Of a stretch of 64,000 nucleotides of DNA, positions 28,748 through 36,361 are shown one piece after another (the stretch's first letter is position 1; each line of letters begins with the position of its first letter). The translations under genes were made by a program, and so were the position numbers. The notes under the pieces were generated by a model. It did no database searches, was not told where the DNA came from, and saw nothing but the letters and a program-made list of their open reading frames with translations. Source of the DNA: Luteimonas sp. BLCC-B24 (GTDB lineage Bacteria; Pseudomonadota; Gammaproteobacteria; Xanthomonadales; Xanthomonadaceae); contig NZ_JAQQGN010000009.1 of NCBI RefSeq assembly GCF_028550595.1, positions 62,001-126,000 on the forward strand. The letters run 5' to 3'.

Positions 28748-29065
28748 TCAGGCCAGCGCCTCGAGAATCGCGTCCGCGCCGAGGTCCGCCGCCTGCGAGA
28801 GGTCGAGCGCCGACAGGCGCTGTTCGAACCCGACATCGCCGGCGAACTGGCGCAGCCCGGCCGGAACGCCGTCCCAGGCGGCGATGTTGAGCACGTCTTC
28901 GCCGGGGTCGGCCGCCGGCCCTTTCGGTGCGCTGTCCGGCGCCGCATCGCCGACCGGCCCCCGCCCTTCGGTGCCCGCATGCCGCAGATCGTCGAGCGCG
29001 ACCTGCCCGCCCAGCCGGTCGAGGCTGGCGGCGTTGAAGCCGGCGTCGGACGAAATGCTGCTCAT
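28748..29065 (-). CDS. hypothetical 105-residue protein at the T3SS island border
   Basis: A 105-residue acidic protein with a Ser-rich start (MSSISSDAGFNAASLDRL), a disordered Gly/Pro/Ala middle and a short helical C-terminus (LSALDLSQAADLGADAILEALA). No domain was recognised. It is divergent from sctU, and the shared 254-bp spacer contains one of the CTAGGG-type boxes, 83 bp before this start. The N-terminus and composition would suit a T3SS substrate, but that is an inference. Confidence 0.6.
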   Translation of the reverse strand: MSSISSDAGFNAASLDRLGGQVALDDLRHAGTEGRGPVGDAAPDSAPKGPAADPGEDVLNIAAWDGVPAGLRQFAGDVGFEQRLSALDLSQAADLGADAILEALA

Positions 29066-29147
29066 GGCGGACGGAGCGTTTCCGAGGTCTAGGGGCCGCA
29101 CGGGCGGCGATGGCGGGACTGTAACGCCGGCGACATCCCGCGGCCAT

Positions 29148-29163
29148 CTCGGGCTGGCCCTAG
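29148..29163. promoter_or_regulatory. CTAGGG-type palindromic box, copy 1
   Basis: CTCGGGCTGGCCCTAG is an inverted repeat with one mismatch to the pattern CTNGGG-NNGG-CCCTAG shared by three of the island copies. It lies between the divergent 105-residue gene (83 bp away) and sctU (157 bp away). Confidence 0.5.
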
Positions 29164-29319
29164 GGGATGACGGGGAAGCGCCGCGACGCGCCGTCGAAGC
29201 TGAATCCCGCATGGCGCGGCGCCGCCTTCGGCGTGGGCGCCCCGTGGCGCCGCGGCCAACGGGCCGCAACCCGGTGCGTGCTAGCCTCGGCGCCGACCCC
29301 GCAATGCTCCGGAAATGCG

Positions 29320-30525
29320 ATGGCCGAGCAGAACGAAGGCGCGGACAAGACCGAAAAACCGACCAGCAAGAAGCTCAAGGACGCGCGCAAGGAAGGCAAC
29401 GTCGCCAAGAGCCGGGAGCTCACCAGCACCGTGCTGATCATGGGCTGGCTGGCCGGTGGCTGGCTGCTGATGGGCGACATGTACCGCCGGGTCAGCGGAT
29501 TGTTCGAGCAGGCGCTGGTGGTGATGACCCAGCCCTTCGATATCGCGCTGCGCACCATCGTGCCGCTGGCGGCGCAGACCTTGCTGGCCATGACCCTGCC
29601 GCTGCTTCTGCTGGCCGTGCTGCTGGCCCTGCTGGTCGAGTTCCTGCAGGTCGGCCCGGTGGCGACGATGAAGAAGGTCACGCCCGATCTCACCAAGCTC
29701 AACCCGGTCAGCGGCATCAAGAAGATGTTCTCGATGGACAACGCCATCGAACTGGTGAAGTCGGTCTTCAAGAGCGTCGCCCTGCTCGGCATCGGCGGCT
29801 TCGTGCTCTGGGGGATGATCCCGAACCTGCTGCATCTGCCGTTCGCGCAGCCCGCGGCGATCGGCAGTGCGATCTGGCATGCGCTCAAGTGGATCGGGAT
29901 CTGGACGATCTTCGTGTTCTTCTTCGTCTCCGCGCTCGATGCGTCGTACCAGAAGTTCTCCTACATCAAGAAGCTGCGCATGAGCCGCCGCGACATCAAG
30001 CAGGAGGTCAAGGAGAACGAGGGCGATCCCTACGTCAAGCAGCGCCGCAAGCAGTTGCACCAGGAATGGTCGCAGCAGAACATGCTCAACGCCGTCCGTG
30101 GTTCGAGCGTCGTCGTGACCAATCCCACCCACATCGCCGTCGCCCTGCAGTACGAGCAGGGCGTGGACGATCTGCCGCTGGTCGTCGCCAAGGGCGAGGG
30201 CCACATGGCCGAGGAAATCCGCCGCGTGGCCGAGGAATCGGGCGTGCCGATCCTGCAGAACGTGCCGCTGGCGCGTGGTCTCAATGCCAAGGTCGAGATC
30301 GACGACTACATCGGCAACGACTTCTTCGAGGCCGTGGCCCAGGTGCTGTACTGGGCCGAGGGCATGCGTCAGGGCGAACTCCGGCCCGAGCCGCCGGAAT
30401 GGGTGCCACCGCCCGAGATGCGCAATGAGATCGGCCTGCCCGACGACGCACCGGCCGCGCCGCCGTTGGCGGACGATGCGGCCATCGCCGAACGCTTCGA
30501 GGATCCACGGGATCCGATGCGCTGA
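29320..30525 (+). CDS. sctU: T3SS export apparatus switch protein SctU
   Basis: A 401-residue inner-membrane protein that controls the substrate-specificity switch. Four membrane helices occupy about residues 30-215, followed by the cytoplasmic autoprotease domain. The cleavage motif NPTH is at residues 268-271 in SSVVVTNPTHIAVALQY. The N-terminus KTEKPTSKKLKDARKEGNVAKSREL is typical. The C-terminus carries an extra Pro/Asp-rich tail of about 50 residues. It stands alone on the plus strand, convergent with sctT. Confidence 0.96.
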   Translation: MAEQNEGADKTEKPTSKKLKDARKEGNVAKSRELTSTVLIMGWLAGGWLLMGDMYRRVSGLFEQALVVMTQPFDIALRTIVPLAAQTLLAMTLPLLLLAVLLALLVEFLQVGPVATMKKVTPDLTKLNPVSGIKKMFSMDNAIELVKSVFKSVALLGIGGFVLWGMIPNLLHLPFAQPAAIGSAIWHALKWIGIWTIFVFFFVSALDASYQKFSYIKKLRMSRRDIKQEVKENEGDPYVKQRRKQLHQEWSQQNMLNAVRGSSVVVTNPTHIAVALQYEQGVDDLPLVVAKGEGHMAEEIRRVAEESGVPILQNVPLARGLNAKVEIDDYIGNDFFEAVAQVLYWAEGMRQGELRPEPPEWVPPPEMRNEIGLPDDAPAAPPLADDAAIAERFEDPRDPMR

Positions 30526-30676
30526 CCCGGCGCGCGGTTGCCTGTGTAGCGGCGCGCGTGCCGCGTGCCCTGTCCGGTGGACGGCGCCTCACTGCCTTCG
30601 TCGCAGCGCGTCACGTCGGCCGGGGACTGTGTCCTGCCGTGGCTGTTGCGATCCGCTCCTGATCTGTCGCCGTCGA

Positions 30677-30709
30677 GCGAGCCGAGCATCGCGGGCGGCG
30701 GGGACGAAG
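30677..30709. repeat. fragment of the 13.4-kb inverted-repeat element
   Basis: This 33-bp stretch, in the 230-bp gap between sctU and sctT, matches 13371-13404 of the left arm with one single-base deletion and one substitution (GCGAGCCGAGCATCGC and GGGCGGCGGGG are shared). It looks like a decayed remnant of the same element. Nothing else was seen in the gap. Confidence 0.65.
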
Positions 30710-30755
30710 CGCCGCTGCCGTCAAAGCGGAACGCGATGCACCCCGACACGAGGCA

Positions 30756-31541
30756 CTACCCCCCGAACGCCCCCTTGAGCGCATTGACCAGACCACTGTT
30801 GTCGACCAGTCGACGCATCACGACCTCGACGAACACGCCGAGCATCAGCAGGATGATGGCCGTCGCCAGCCAGGCCTTGATCGGCATCGTCAGCGCGAAC
30901 ACGTTGAGCTGCGGGGCATAGCGGTTGACCAGACCGAAGGACAGGTCGATGACCAGCAGGATCACCATCGCCGGTGCGGCGAGCAGCAGCATCGCGGTCA
31001 TCAGGTAACTGAATTGCCCGACGAACAGGGCCATGCCGCTCATGCGGATGTCCGGAAAGAAACTCGTCACCGGCCAGACCGTGTAGCTGGTCATCAGCAG
31101 ATCGAGAAACACCAGGAACGCGCCGCTGGCCATGAACAGCCAGGCCGCCAGCTGCGACAGGAATTCGCCGTGCAACGACGTCTGGTGTCCCTGCACGGGG
31201 TCGAAGATCTGCGCCATCGACATGCCCACCTGGGTGTCGATGATCACGCCGGCCGAGCTGATCGCCCAGAACACGATGCCGTAGCAGAAGCCGATCGAGA
31301 TGCCGATGAAGGTCTCCTTCAGCACGATCGCCGACCAGTGCGCGGTGCCGGCGGCCTCGATCGGCGGCGCACCCGCCAGGGCGATCGGGATCGCCACGAT
31401 CGCCAGGCTCACCATGAAGCTGTTGCGCACCATCGCCGGCACCGTCTCGGTGGTCAGCAGCGGCAGCATCAGGAATGCGCCGGCGATGCGCGGCAAGGTG
31501 AGTGCGAGCGCCAGCAGCGGGTTCTGCGCGAAATCGAACAC
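30756..31541 (-). CDS. sctT: T3SS export apparatus protein SctT
   Basis: A 261-residue polytopic component of the export gate. It begins MFDFAQNPLLALALTLPRI and has about eight hydrophobic segments. Family features include TETVPAMVRN, KETFIGISIGFCYGIVFW and GMSMAQIFDPVQGHQTSL. It is the last gene of the minus-strand operon, 4 bp after sctS. Confidence 0.95.
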   Translation of the reverse strand: MFDFAQNPLLALALTLPRIAGAFLMLPLLTTETVPAMVRNSFMVSLAIVAIPIALAGAPPIEAAGTAHWSAIVLKETFIGISIGFCYGIVFWAISSAGVIIDTQVGMSMAQIFDPVQGHQTSLHGEFLSQLAAWLFMASGAFLVFLDLLMTSYTVWPVTSFFPDIRMSGMALFVGQFSYLMTAMLLLAAPAMVILLVIDLSFGLVNRYAPQLNVFALTMPIKAWLATAIILLMLGVFVEVVMRRLVDNSGLVNALKGAFGG

Positions 31542-31545
31542 CGCG

Positions 31546-31812
31546 TCAGCGCCTGACCAGGCCGGGGAAGTCGAGGAAGATGCGGTCGGCGAACACGTAC
31601 AGCGAGCCGCCGATCAGCGAGCCGGTGACGAACAGCATGATCACGATCGTCAGGAACTTCAGCGCATAGGGAAACGTCTGCTCCTGCAGCTGCGTCGCCG
31701 CCTGCAGGAACGCCACCACCAGGCCCACCAGCGCCGCCGCCGCGACCGGCGGCCCGGACAGCAGCAGTACCAGCCACAGCGCTTCCTTGGTGAATTCAAG
31801 CACCGCGCCCAT
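31546..31812 (-). CDS. sctS: T3SS export apparatus protein SctS
   Basis: An 88-residue, two-helix gate protein. LVLLLSGPPVAAAALVGLVVA and the loop FLQAATQLQEQTFPYALK are textbook SctS/FliQ sequence. It lies immediately after sctR with no gap (sctR ends at 31813). Confidence 0.96.
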   Translation of the reverse strand: MGAVLEFTKEALWLVLLLSGPPVAAAALVGLVVAFLQAATQLQEQTFPYALKFLTIVIMLFVTGSLIGGSLYVFADRIFLDFPGLVRR

Positions 31813-32814
31813 CTAGGTGGCCGTCCCGTAGGTGAGCACCAGGCCGTGCACCAGCTTGGCCCAGCCGTCGATCAGCACGAACAGCAGCAGCTTGAACGGC
31901 AGCGACACCGTGGTCGGCGAGAGCATCATCATGCCCAGCGCGAGCAGGATGTTCGCCACCACCAGATCGATGATCAGGAACGGCAGGAAGATCAGGAAGC
32001 CGATCTGGAACGCGGCGGTGAGTTCGCTGACGGTGAACGCCGGCACGATGACGATGAAGTCGTCCGGCGTCAGCTCGGCGCGGCGCTCGGGCGGCAGCAT
32101 GCGCTGCACGCTGCGCAGGAAGAACGCGCGCTCGGAATCACTGGAATGCTGGATCAGGAACGTGCGCAGCGGTTCCTTGCCGGCATCGACCATCGTCAGC
32201 AGACGGTTGGTGTCGAATGCGCCGCCGGCCGCGGGCGCCGCGACCGGCGCCGCCGGCCGGGTGATCTCCTCGGCGAGTCCGGGCGGCGGCTCGGCCGCGT
32301 CACGACGCGGGTCGTTGCTCGATCCGCCCCGCACGGCACTGAACATCGGGTCGGGCGTGGTGTCGCCGGCCCGGCTTTGCGCGTCGGCTTCCGCGGCCAG
32401 GGCGTCGGCGGCCGCGGGGCTGGCCGGCGGCGGATCGCCGGCAGCCGCGTCCTGCACCGGTTCGGCATCGGGGCGCACGGTGATCGGGCGTCCCTCGCGG
32501 ATCGCCTGCTGCTGCGCCCGCGCGTCGATCTGGCGCTGCACCGAGGCCGGCGGTGGGCGCCCTTCGAGCCGCGCCTGCACCGCGGCGTTGACGTCGAGGA
32601 TCACCGGATACATGACATAGATCGACAGCACGATCGCCAGACCGTTGATGACCACGTTCGGCGGCACCTGCTGCAGGCCCAGCGCGTTGCGCAGCAGGCT
32701 CAGCACCACGACGATCTTGGTGAACGAGGTCACCATCACCGCGACGAACGGGGCCAGCGCCAGGCTGACCACCGTCACCAGCACGAGCGCGGGCGAGAAG
32801 GTGCTGAAATCCAT
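31813..32814 (-). CDS. sctR: T3SS export apparatus protein SctR with enlarged central domain
   Basis: A 333-residue gate protein, about 110 longer than usual (around 215-225). The N-terminal block FTKIVVVLSLLRNALGLQQVPPN and C-terminal PFLIIDLVVANILLALGM are intact. Between them, residues about 86-200 are a Pro/Ala/Asp-rich, probably disordered segment in the position of the periplasmic loop; family-like sequence resumes at FDTNRLLTMVDAGKEPLRTFL. The frame is open throughout with the same base composition, so this is an insertion rather than a sequence error. Confidence 0.94.
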   Translation of the reverse strand: MDFSTFSPALVLVTVVSLALAPFVAVMVTSFTKIVVVLSLLRNALGLQQVPPNVVINGLAIVLSIYVMYPVILDVNAAVQARLEGRPPPASVQRQIDARAQQQAIREGRPITVRPDAEPVQDAAAGDPPPASPAAADALAAEADAQSRAGDTTPDPMFSAVRGGSSNDPRRDAAEPPPGLAEEITRPAAPVAAPAAGGAFDTNRLLTMVDAGKEPLRTFLIQHSSDSERAFFLRSVQRMLPPERRAELTPDDFIVIVPAFTVSELTAAFQIGFLIFLPFLIIDLVVANILLALGMMMLSPTTVSLPFKLLLFVLIDGWAKLVHGLVLTYGTAT

Positions 32815-32817
32815 CGA

Positions 32818-33096
32818 TCAACTCCAGCCGATCAGGCGCACGCCGAGCGTGTCGCCCACCGCGACCAGCTCACCGTGCCCGGCCACGCGGCCGTTGGCGC
32901 GGATGGTCACGTTCGCGCCTTCCAGATGCGCCGGCAGGGCGAACACGTAACCGGGCTGCAGGCCGGCGAGATCGCCCAGGCGCAGCTCGACCGCGCCCAG
33001 TTCGAACGCGATGTCGACGGGCAGTTGCGCCGTCGGGTCGGCGGCGGACGGCGGCGCATCGGCGCCGGCCGGGTCGGGCATGTCGGTGTCGGACAT
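32818..33096 (-). CDS. internal translation product SctQ-C (candidate)
   Basis: Within sctQ, an ATG at 33096 (Met260, MSDTDMPDP) is preceded by a strong ribosome site, AGGAG, 9 nt upstream (33106-33110). Initiation here would give a 92-residue protein consisting of the C-terminal SpoA domain. In Yersinia YscQ and Salmonella SpaO such internal products are made and are structural partners of the full-length protein. Expression here is inferred. Confidence 0.6.
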   Translation of the reverse strand: MSDTDMPDPAGADAPPSAADPTAQLPVDIAFELGAVELRLGDLAGLQPGYVFALPAHLEGANVTIRANGRVAGHGELVAVGDTLGVRLIGWS

Positions 33097-33873
33097 CGGA
33101 ACGGTCTCCTGGAAACGGGGGCGGGAATGCGGAGGGCCGTCGACGCGCCAGCCCTCGCCGGCGGCGCGCAGGGGCCAGCGCCGTCCGGCGGCTTCGACAT
33201 GGACCGGCGGCGCGCGCGTGCTGCCGACGACGATCACATCACCGGGGCGGAGCCCGCGCAGTTCGTCGCGGGTCAGGGGCGGGACTGCGAGCGCGATCGA
33301 GGCCGGCGCCGGCCACTGCCGCCAGCGGCCGAGGTCGACCGTCACGTCGTCCGCGGCATCGCGGGCCAGGACGGTGTCGAGCCAGCCCGGCGGCACACGC
33401 AGCGTGCCGCGCAGCACCGGGGCGTCGTCGTCGTCGTCCTCGGGGGCGAGTTCGAACGACAGCCACACCGCGTCGTCGACGGCTGCGGGCGCGCCGGTAT
33501 CGGTCAGCGGCACCAGCGACGTGCCGAGCGCGGCGCTCAGACGCAGCAGGGCGGGTTCGTGGGCCAGGCTCCAGGCCAGGATCCGCGCCCGTCCCTGGTG
33601 GTCCTGCCACTGCAGTACATCGTGGTCTCCGTCCGCTGTGGACGGGGCGGCGACGAACTGCACGCCCAGGCGCACGCCATCGGCGTCGAGTTCGAACAGG
33701 CCGCCCGGTGCCACCGCCTGGCCGCTGCGCAGCGCCAGCACGTCGCCGGCGTTCGCCCAGCGGAGCGGGCGGCGGTGGAGTGCGCGCAGCGTGGCGGCCT
33801 GCGCGGGTGCGAGATGCGGAATGCGGTCGCGCAGCGGGGTCGCCGCGCGCGGGCGTGCGTCAGCCGTGTCCAA
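32818..33873 (-). CDS. sctQ: T3SS sorting platform (C-ring) protein SctQ
   Basis: A 351-residue cytoplasmic component of the sorting platform. The C-terminal SpoA/SPOA2 domain (about residues 275-350: LPVDIAFELGAVELRLGDL, LQPGYVFAL, GELVAVGDTLGVRL) is clear; an upstream SpoA-like segment (about 195-245) is weaker. It has an acidic run EDDDDD in the middle. The start overlaps the end of the response regulator gene by 14 nt, so it is coupled to the regulator operon. Confidence 0.9.
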   Translation of the reverse strand: MDTADARPRAATPLRDRIPHLAPAQAATLRALHRRPLRWANAGDVLALRSGQAVAPGGLFELDADGVRLGVQFVAAPSTADGDHDVLQWQDHQGRARILAWSLAHEPALLRLSAALGTSLVPLTDTGAPAAVDDAVWLSFELAPEDDDDDAPVLRGTLRVPPGWLDTVLARDAADDVTVDLGRWRQWPAPASIALAVPPLTRDELRGLRPGDVIVVGSTRAPPVHVEAAGRRWPLRAAGEGWRVDGPPHSRPRFQETVPMSDTDMPDPAGADAPPSAADPTAQLPVDIAFELGAVELRLGDLAGLQPGYVFALPAHLEGANVTIRANGRVAGHGELVAVGDTLGVRLIGWS

Positions 33874-34459
33874 GTGCCACCTTCATCAGTTCGGGGAGGG
33901 AGCGCACGCCGAGTTTGCCCATCATGTTGGCCCGATGCAGTTCCACGGTCTTGATGCTGATGCCGAGAATGTCGGCGATGATCTTGTTCGGCTTGCTGGC
34001 GACCACGAGGTCGAGCACCTGGCGCTCGCGGGGGCTCAGGGCCTCCAGTCGCGCATCCGGCTGCGCGCCGACGGTCCGGCGCTCGCGGCGCAACGCCGTT
34101 CGGATGGCCTCGATCAGCGCCTCGTCGCCGAAGGGCTTTTCAAGGAAGTTCGCCGCGCCCTTGCGCATCGCCTCCACCGCCAGGGGCACGTCGCCGTGGG
34201 CGGTCACGAACACCAGCGGCAGGGTCGAGCCGCGCCGCAGCAGTTCGTCCTGCAACTGCAGGCCGCTCATTTCCGGCATGCGGATGTCCGACACCAGGCA
34301 CTCGTCGTCGCCGTGACGCGCGCTGTCGTAGACGGTGAGAAACGCGGCGCCCGAGGCGAAGGCGCGCACCTCGAAACCCGCGGTCTCCAGCAGCCAGGCC
34401 GTGGAGTCGCGAAAGCCGTCGTTGTCGTCGACCAGATAGATGCAGGGCGCGCCGGGCAT
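33860..34459 (-). CDS. FixJ/NarL-family response regulator
   Basis: A 199-residue regulator. The receiver domain (residues 5-120) has the acidic pair D11/D12, phospho-acceptor D58 in VSDIRMPEMSG and K108 in LEKPFG. The C-terminal LuxR-type helix-turn-helix is LSPRERQVLDLVVASKPNKI...ISIKTVELHRANMM. A strong ribosome site (CAGGAGG) lies within the end of the kinase gene, 2 bp before it. It is probably phosphorylated by that kinase and is the likely local regulator of the island. Confidence 0.93.
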   Translation of the reverse strand: MPGAPCIYLVDDNDGFRDSTAWLLETAGFEVRAFASGAAFLTVYDSARHGDDECLVSDIRMPEMSGLQLQDELLRRGSTLPLVFVTAHGDVPLAVEAMRKGAANFLEKPFGDEALIEAIRTALRRERRTVGAQPDARLEALSPRERQVLDLVVASKPNKIIADILGISIKTVELHRANMMGKLGVRSLPELMKVALGHG

Positions 34460-34461
34460 GC

Positions 34462-35568
34462 TCAGATCCTCCTGTCGGGTGTCGGAAGCGTGAATCCGAA
34501 GACGCTGCCGCCGCCGTCGCGGGCCTCGAAGAACAGGCGGCCTTCGTGGTACTCGATGATCGAGCGGCAGATCGCCAGACCGATCCCCAGTCCGTCGGAC
34601 TTGGTGGTGTAGAACGGCGAGAACAGCTGGGCACTCTCGGCCTCGCTCAGGCCCGGGCCGCGGTCGCAGACCCGCACCTCGACCTCGCCGTCGAGGTTGA
34701 CCCGGCCCTCGATGCGCAGGCCACGCCGCGCAGCGGGCACTTCGCGCATCGCTTCGATCGCATTCTTGACCAGGTTCAGCAGCACCTGTTCGACCATGAC
34801 CCGGTCCGCGTAGACCTGCGGCAAGGCCGGGGCGAGGGCGAGTTCGACCCGCAGCTGCTGGCGCTCGGCTTCCAGGCGCAGCAGTTCGAGCACGGTGTCG
34901 ACGATCAGCGGCAGGTCCTGGGCATCGCGACGCGGCTCGCGCGCGCGGACGAACTCGCGCACCCGGGCGATCACCGCCGCCGCATGCTCGGCCTGGGTGC
35001 GCGCGGCCTGCAGCGCACGTTCCACCTGCACCGGGCCGCCCGCCTGGCCGACCAGGCGCAGGCTGCCGTTGAGGTAGTTGACGATCGCCGCCAGCGGCTG
35101 GTTGAGCTCGTGGGCCAGGGTGGCGGCCATCTCGCCGACCGACATCATCCGCGAGGTGAAGAGCAGCTTCTCCTGCTGCGAGCGATGCGAGTCCAGGGTT
35201 TCGATGCGCTCGCTGATGTCGACCGCGGTGAGCAGGGCGAGCGATCGCCCGGTGGTCTCGAGCTCGCGCCAATGCAGCGCATACCAGCGTCCGCTGCCGG
35301 GTGCCCGGACCTCGTCGCCGCGGGCGTCGCCGGTCAGCTCGCCGTACAGCGTGGCCAGCAACGCATCGCGCTGGGCATGGCCGGGCAGCGTGCCGAGATC
35401 GGCGCGGAAGCGGTCGTTCGCGCAGACGAGGGCGCCGCTCCGGCGATCGAAGGCGGCGCACGCGAACGGCACCGCGTCGAGGACGCCGCGCAGGGCGTCG
35501 TCGCCGGTCTCCGCCCGGCCTCCGGCGTCGACGGCAGCGCGACGACGGACGCGTCCCGATGCGGTCAT
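34462..35568 (-). CDS. PAS-domain sensor histidine kinase, FixL/DctB-like
   Basis: A 368-residue kinase without membrane helices, so probably cytoplasmic. A PAS-like domain (about residues 25-120) precedes the dimerisation helix with H153 in LAHELNQPLAAIVNYL; the HELNQP form is typical of FixL/DctB-type kinases. The ATP-binding domain has NLVKNAIEA (N box), DRGPGL (G1) and GLGIGLAI (G2). Key residues are intact. No haem-ligand pattern was recognised in the PAS domain, so the signal is unknown. It is the first gene of the operon kinase-regulator-sctQ-R-S-T. Confidence 0.93.
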   Translation of the reverse strand: MTASGRVRRRAAVDAGGRAETGDDALRGVLDAVPFACAAFDRRSGALVCANDRFRADLGTLPGHAQRDALLATLYGELTGDARGDEVRAPGSGRWYALHWRELETTGRSLALLTAVDISERIETLDSHRSQQEKLLFTSRMMSVGEMAATLAHELNQPLAAIVNYLNGSLRLVGQAGGPVQVERALQAARTQAEHAAAVIARVREFVRAREPRRDAQDLPLIVDTVLELLRLEAERQQLRVELALAPALPQVYADRVMVEQVLLNLVKNAIEAMREVPAARRGLRIEGRVNLDGEVEVRVCDRGPGLSEAESAQLFSPFYTTKSDGLGIGLAICRSIIEYHEGRLFFEARDGGGSVFGFTLPTPDRRI

Positions 35569-35577
35569 GCGACGACG

Positions 35578-35599
35578 GGGCCTGCGTTAACGTAGGCCC
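35578..35599. promoter_or_regulatory. 22-bp near-perfect palindrome between divergent operons
   Basis: The sequence reads GGGCCTGCGTT then AACGTAGGCCC, with only one mismatched pair between arms. It fills most of the 42-bp gap between the kinase gene (-) and the FliO-like gene (+), so one bound protein could control both T3SS operons. The two-component regulator is a plausible ligand, but this is untested. Confidence 0.5.
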
Positions 35600-35610
35600 G
35601 CACCGCTGGG

Positions 35611-36084
35611 GTGCCGTCCCGGCCTGGAGCCATGAACCACGCAGTGCCAACCTTTCCCTGCAACCGCCGCCCGTACGGGCGCGTGCCTGCCGCCGTGCTC
35701 ATTGGCCTCGCCGCGCTTCCGGCCTGGGCGACCGCTCCGTCGACCGTGCCCGGCGGCGATTCGTTCGTCGGTGAAATGGTGGCGATCCTGCTGCCACTGG
35801 TCTTCATCATCGCGGGCTTGCTGTTCCTGCTGCGCATGCTGCGCCGGCGGTACGGGCTGTCGGGCAGCGATACCCCGCTGTCGGTCCTGCAGATCCTGCC
35901 GGTGGGCCCGCGGGAGCGGGTGGTGCTGGTCAAATCCAGGGCCGGGCGCGTCTTCGCGATCGGCGTCGGGGCGCAATCTGTGACCTTCATTACAGATCTG
36001 GACATTCGCGACGTCGCTCCTGAATCCACTGCGGCCGTCGTACCGGCCCCCCCATCCGTATCCAATATCGATGGCGATCGTTAA
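35611..36084 (+). CDS. fliO: FliO-like membrane protein in the T3SS cluster
   Basis: A 157-residue protein with a signal-like N-terminus (VPAAVLIGLAALPAWATAP), one strong membrane helix (AILLPLVFIIAGLLFLLRML) and then a small beta domain TPLSVLQILPVGPRERVVLV...GRVFAIGVGAQSVTFI. This matches FliO, the flagellar chaperone-like protein that stabilises FliP. Its partner here would be the FliP homologue SctR. FliO is not usually present in non-flagellar systems. The assignment is from residue pattern. Confidence 0.75.
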   Translation: MPSRPGAMNHAVPTFPCNRRPYGRVPAAVLIGLAALPAWATAPSTVPGGDSFVGEMVAILLPLVFIIAGLLFLLRMLRRRYGLSGSDTPLSVLQILPVGPRERVVLVKSRAGRVFAIGVGAQSVTFITDLDIRDVAPESTAAVVPAPPSVSNIDGDR

Positions 36085-36361
36085 GTCACTGTGACGCTTA
36101 GGATTTTCACTGTTTGGCGCTGACGCGCCCGGCTCTTCACGCACATTGCGCCGCGCCCGGAACACGCTTGCAACGTCGGTTTTATCTGGCGATAACATGG
36201 CGTTGCTATCGTAGATTGGCACAATGTGACGCACAAGGTCAGGGGCAGATGCGCCGAATGCACTCCGGAATGCGGTGGAGCACAGCTGTTCCCGGGACAC
36301 GCCCAGGCGTGATCCGGGCGACGGGTGCAGGCCGGTCGCCATGCGGCGTCGGAGGGGCGGC
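36085..36361. promoter_or_regulatory. 277-bp spacer before sctV with two short palindromes
   Basis: GTCACTGTGAC at 36085-36095 is a perfect palindrome directly after the FliO-like stop codon, and TTATCTGGCGATAA at 36182-36195 is a 5-bp-arm inverted repeat. The spacer is noticeably less GC-rich than the surroundings. It probably holds a promoter for sctV and following genes; no clear -35/-10 or sigma-54 pair could be assigned. Confidence 0.4.

Noticed and set aside
36085..36095. A CRP/Clp binding site at GTCACTGTGAC
   Set aside because: The half-sites are too close together for the TGTGA-N6-TCACA arrangement, so it is recorded only as a palindrome.
36210..36240. A possible sigma-54 promoter (TTGGCACAATGTGACGC) before sctV
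   Set aside because: The spacing between the GG and GC elements is one base too long and the -12 element does not match TTGC.
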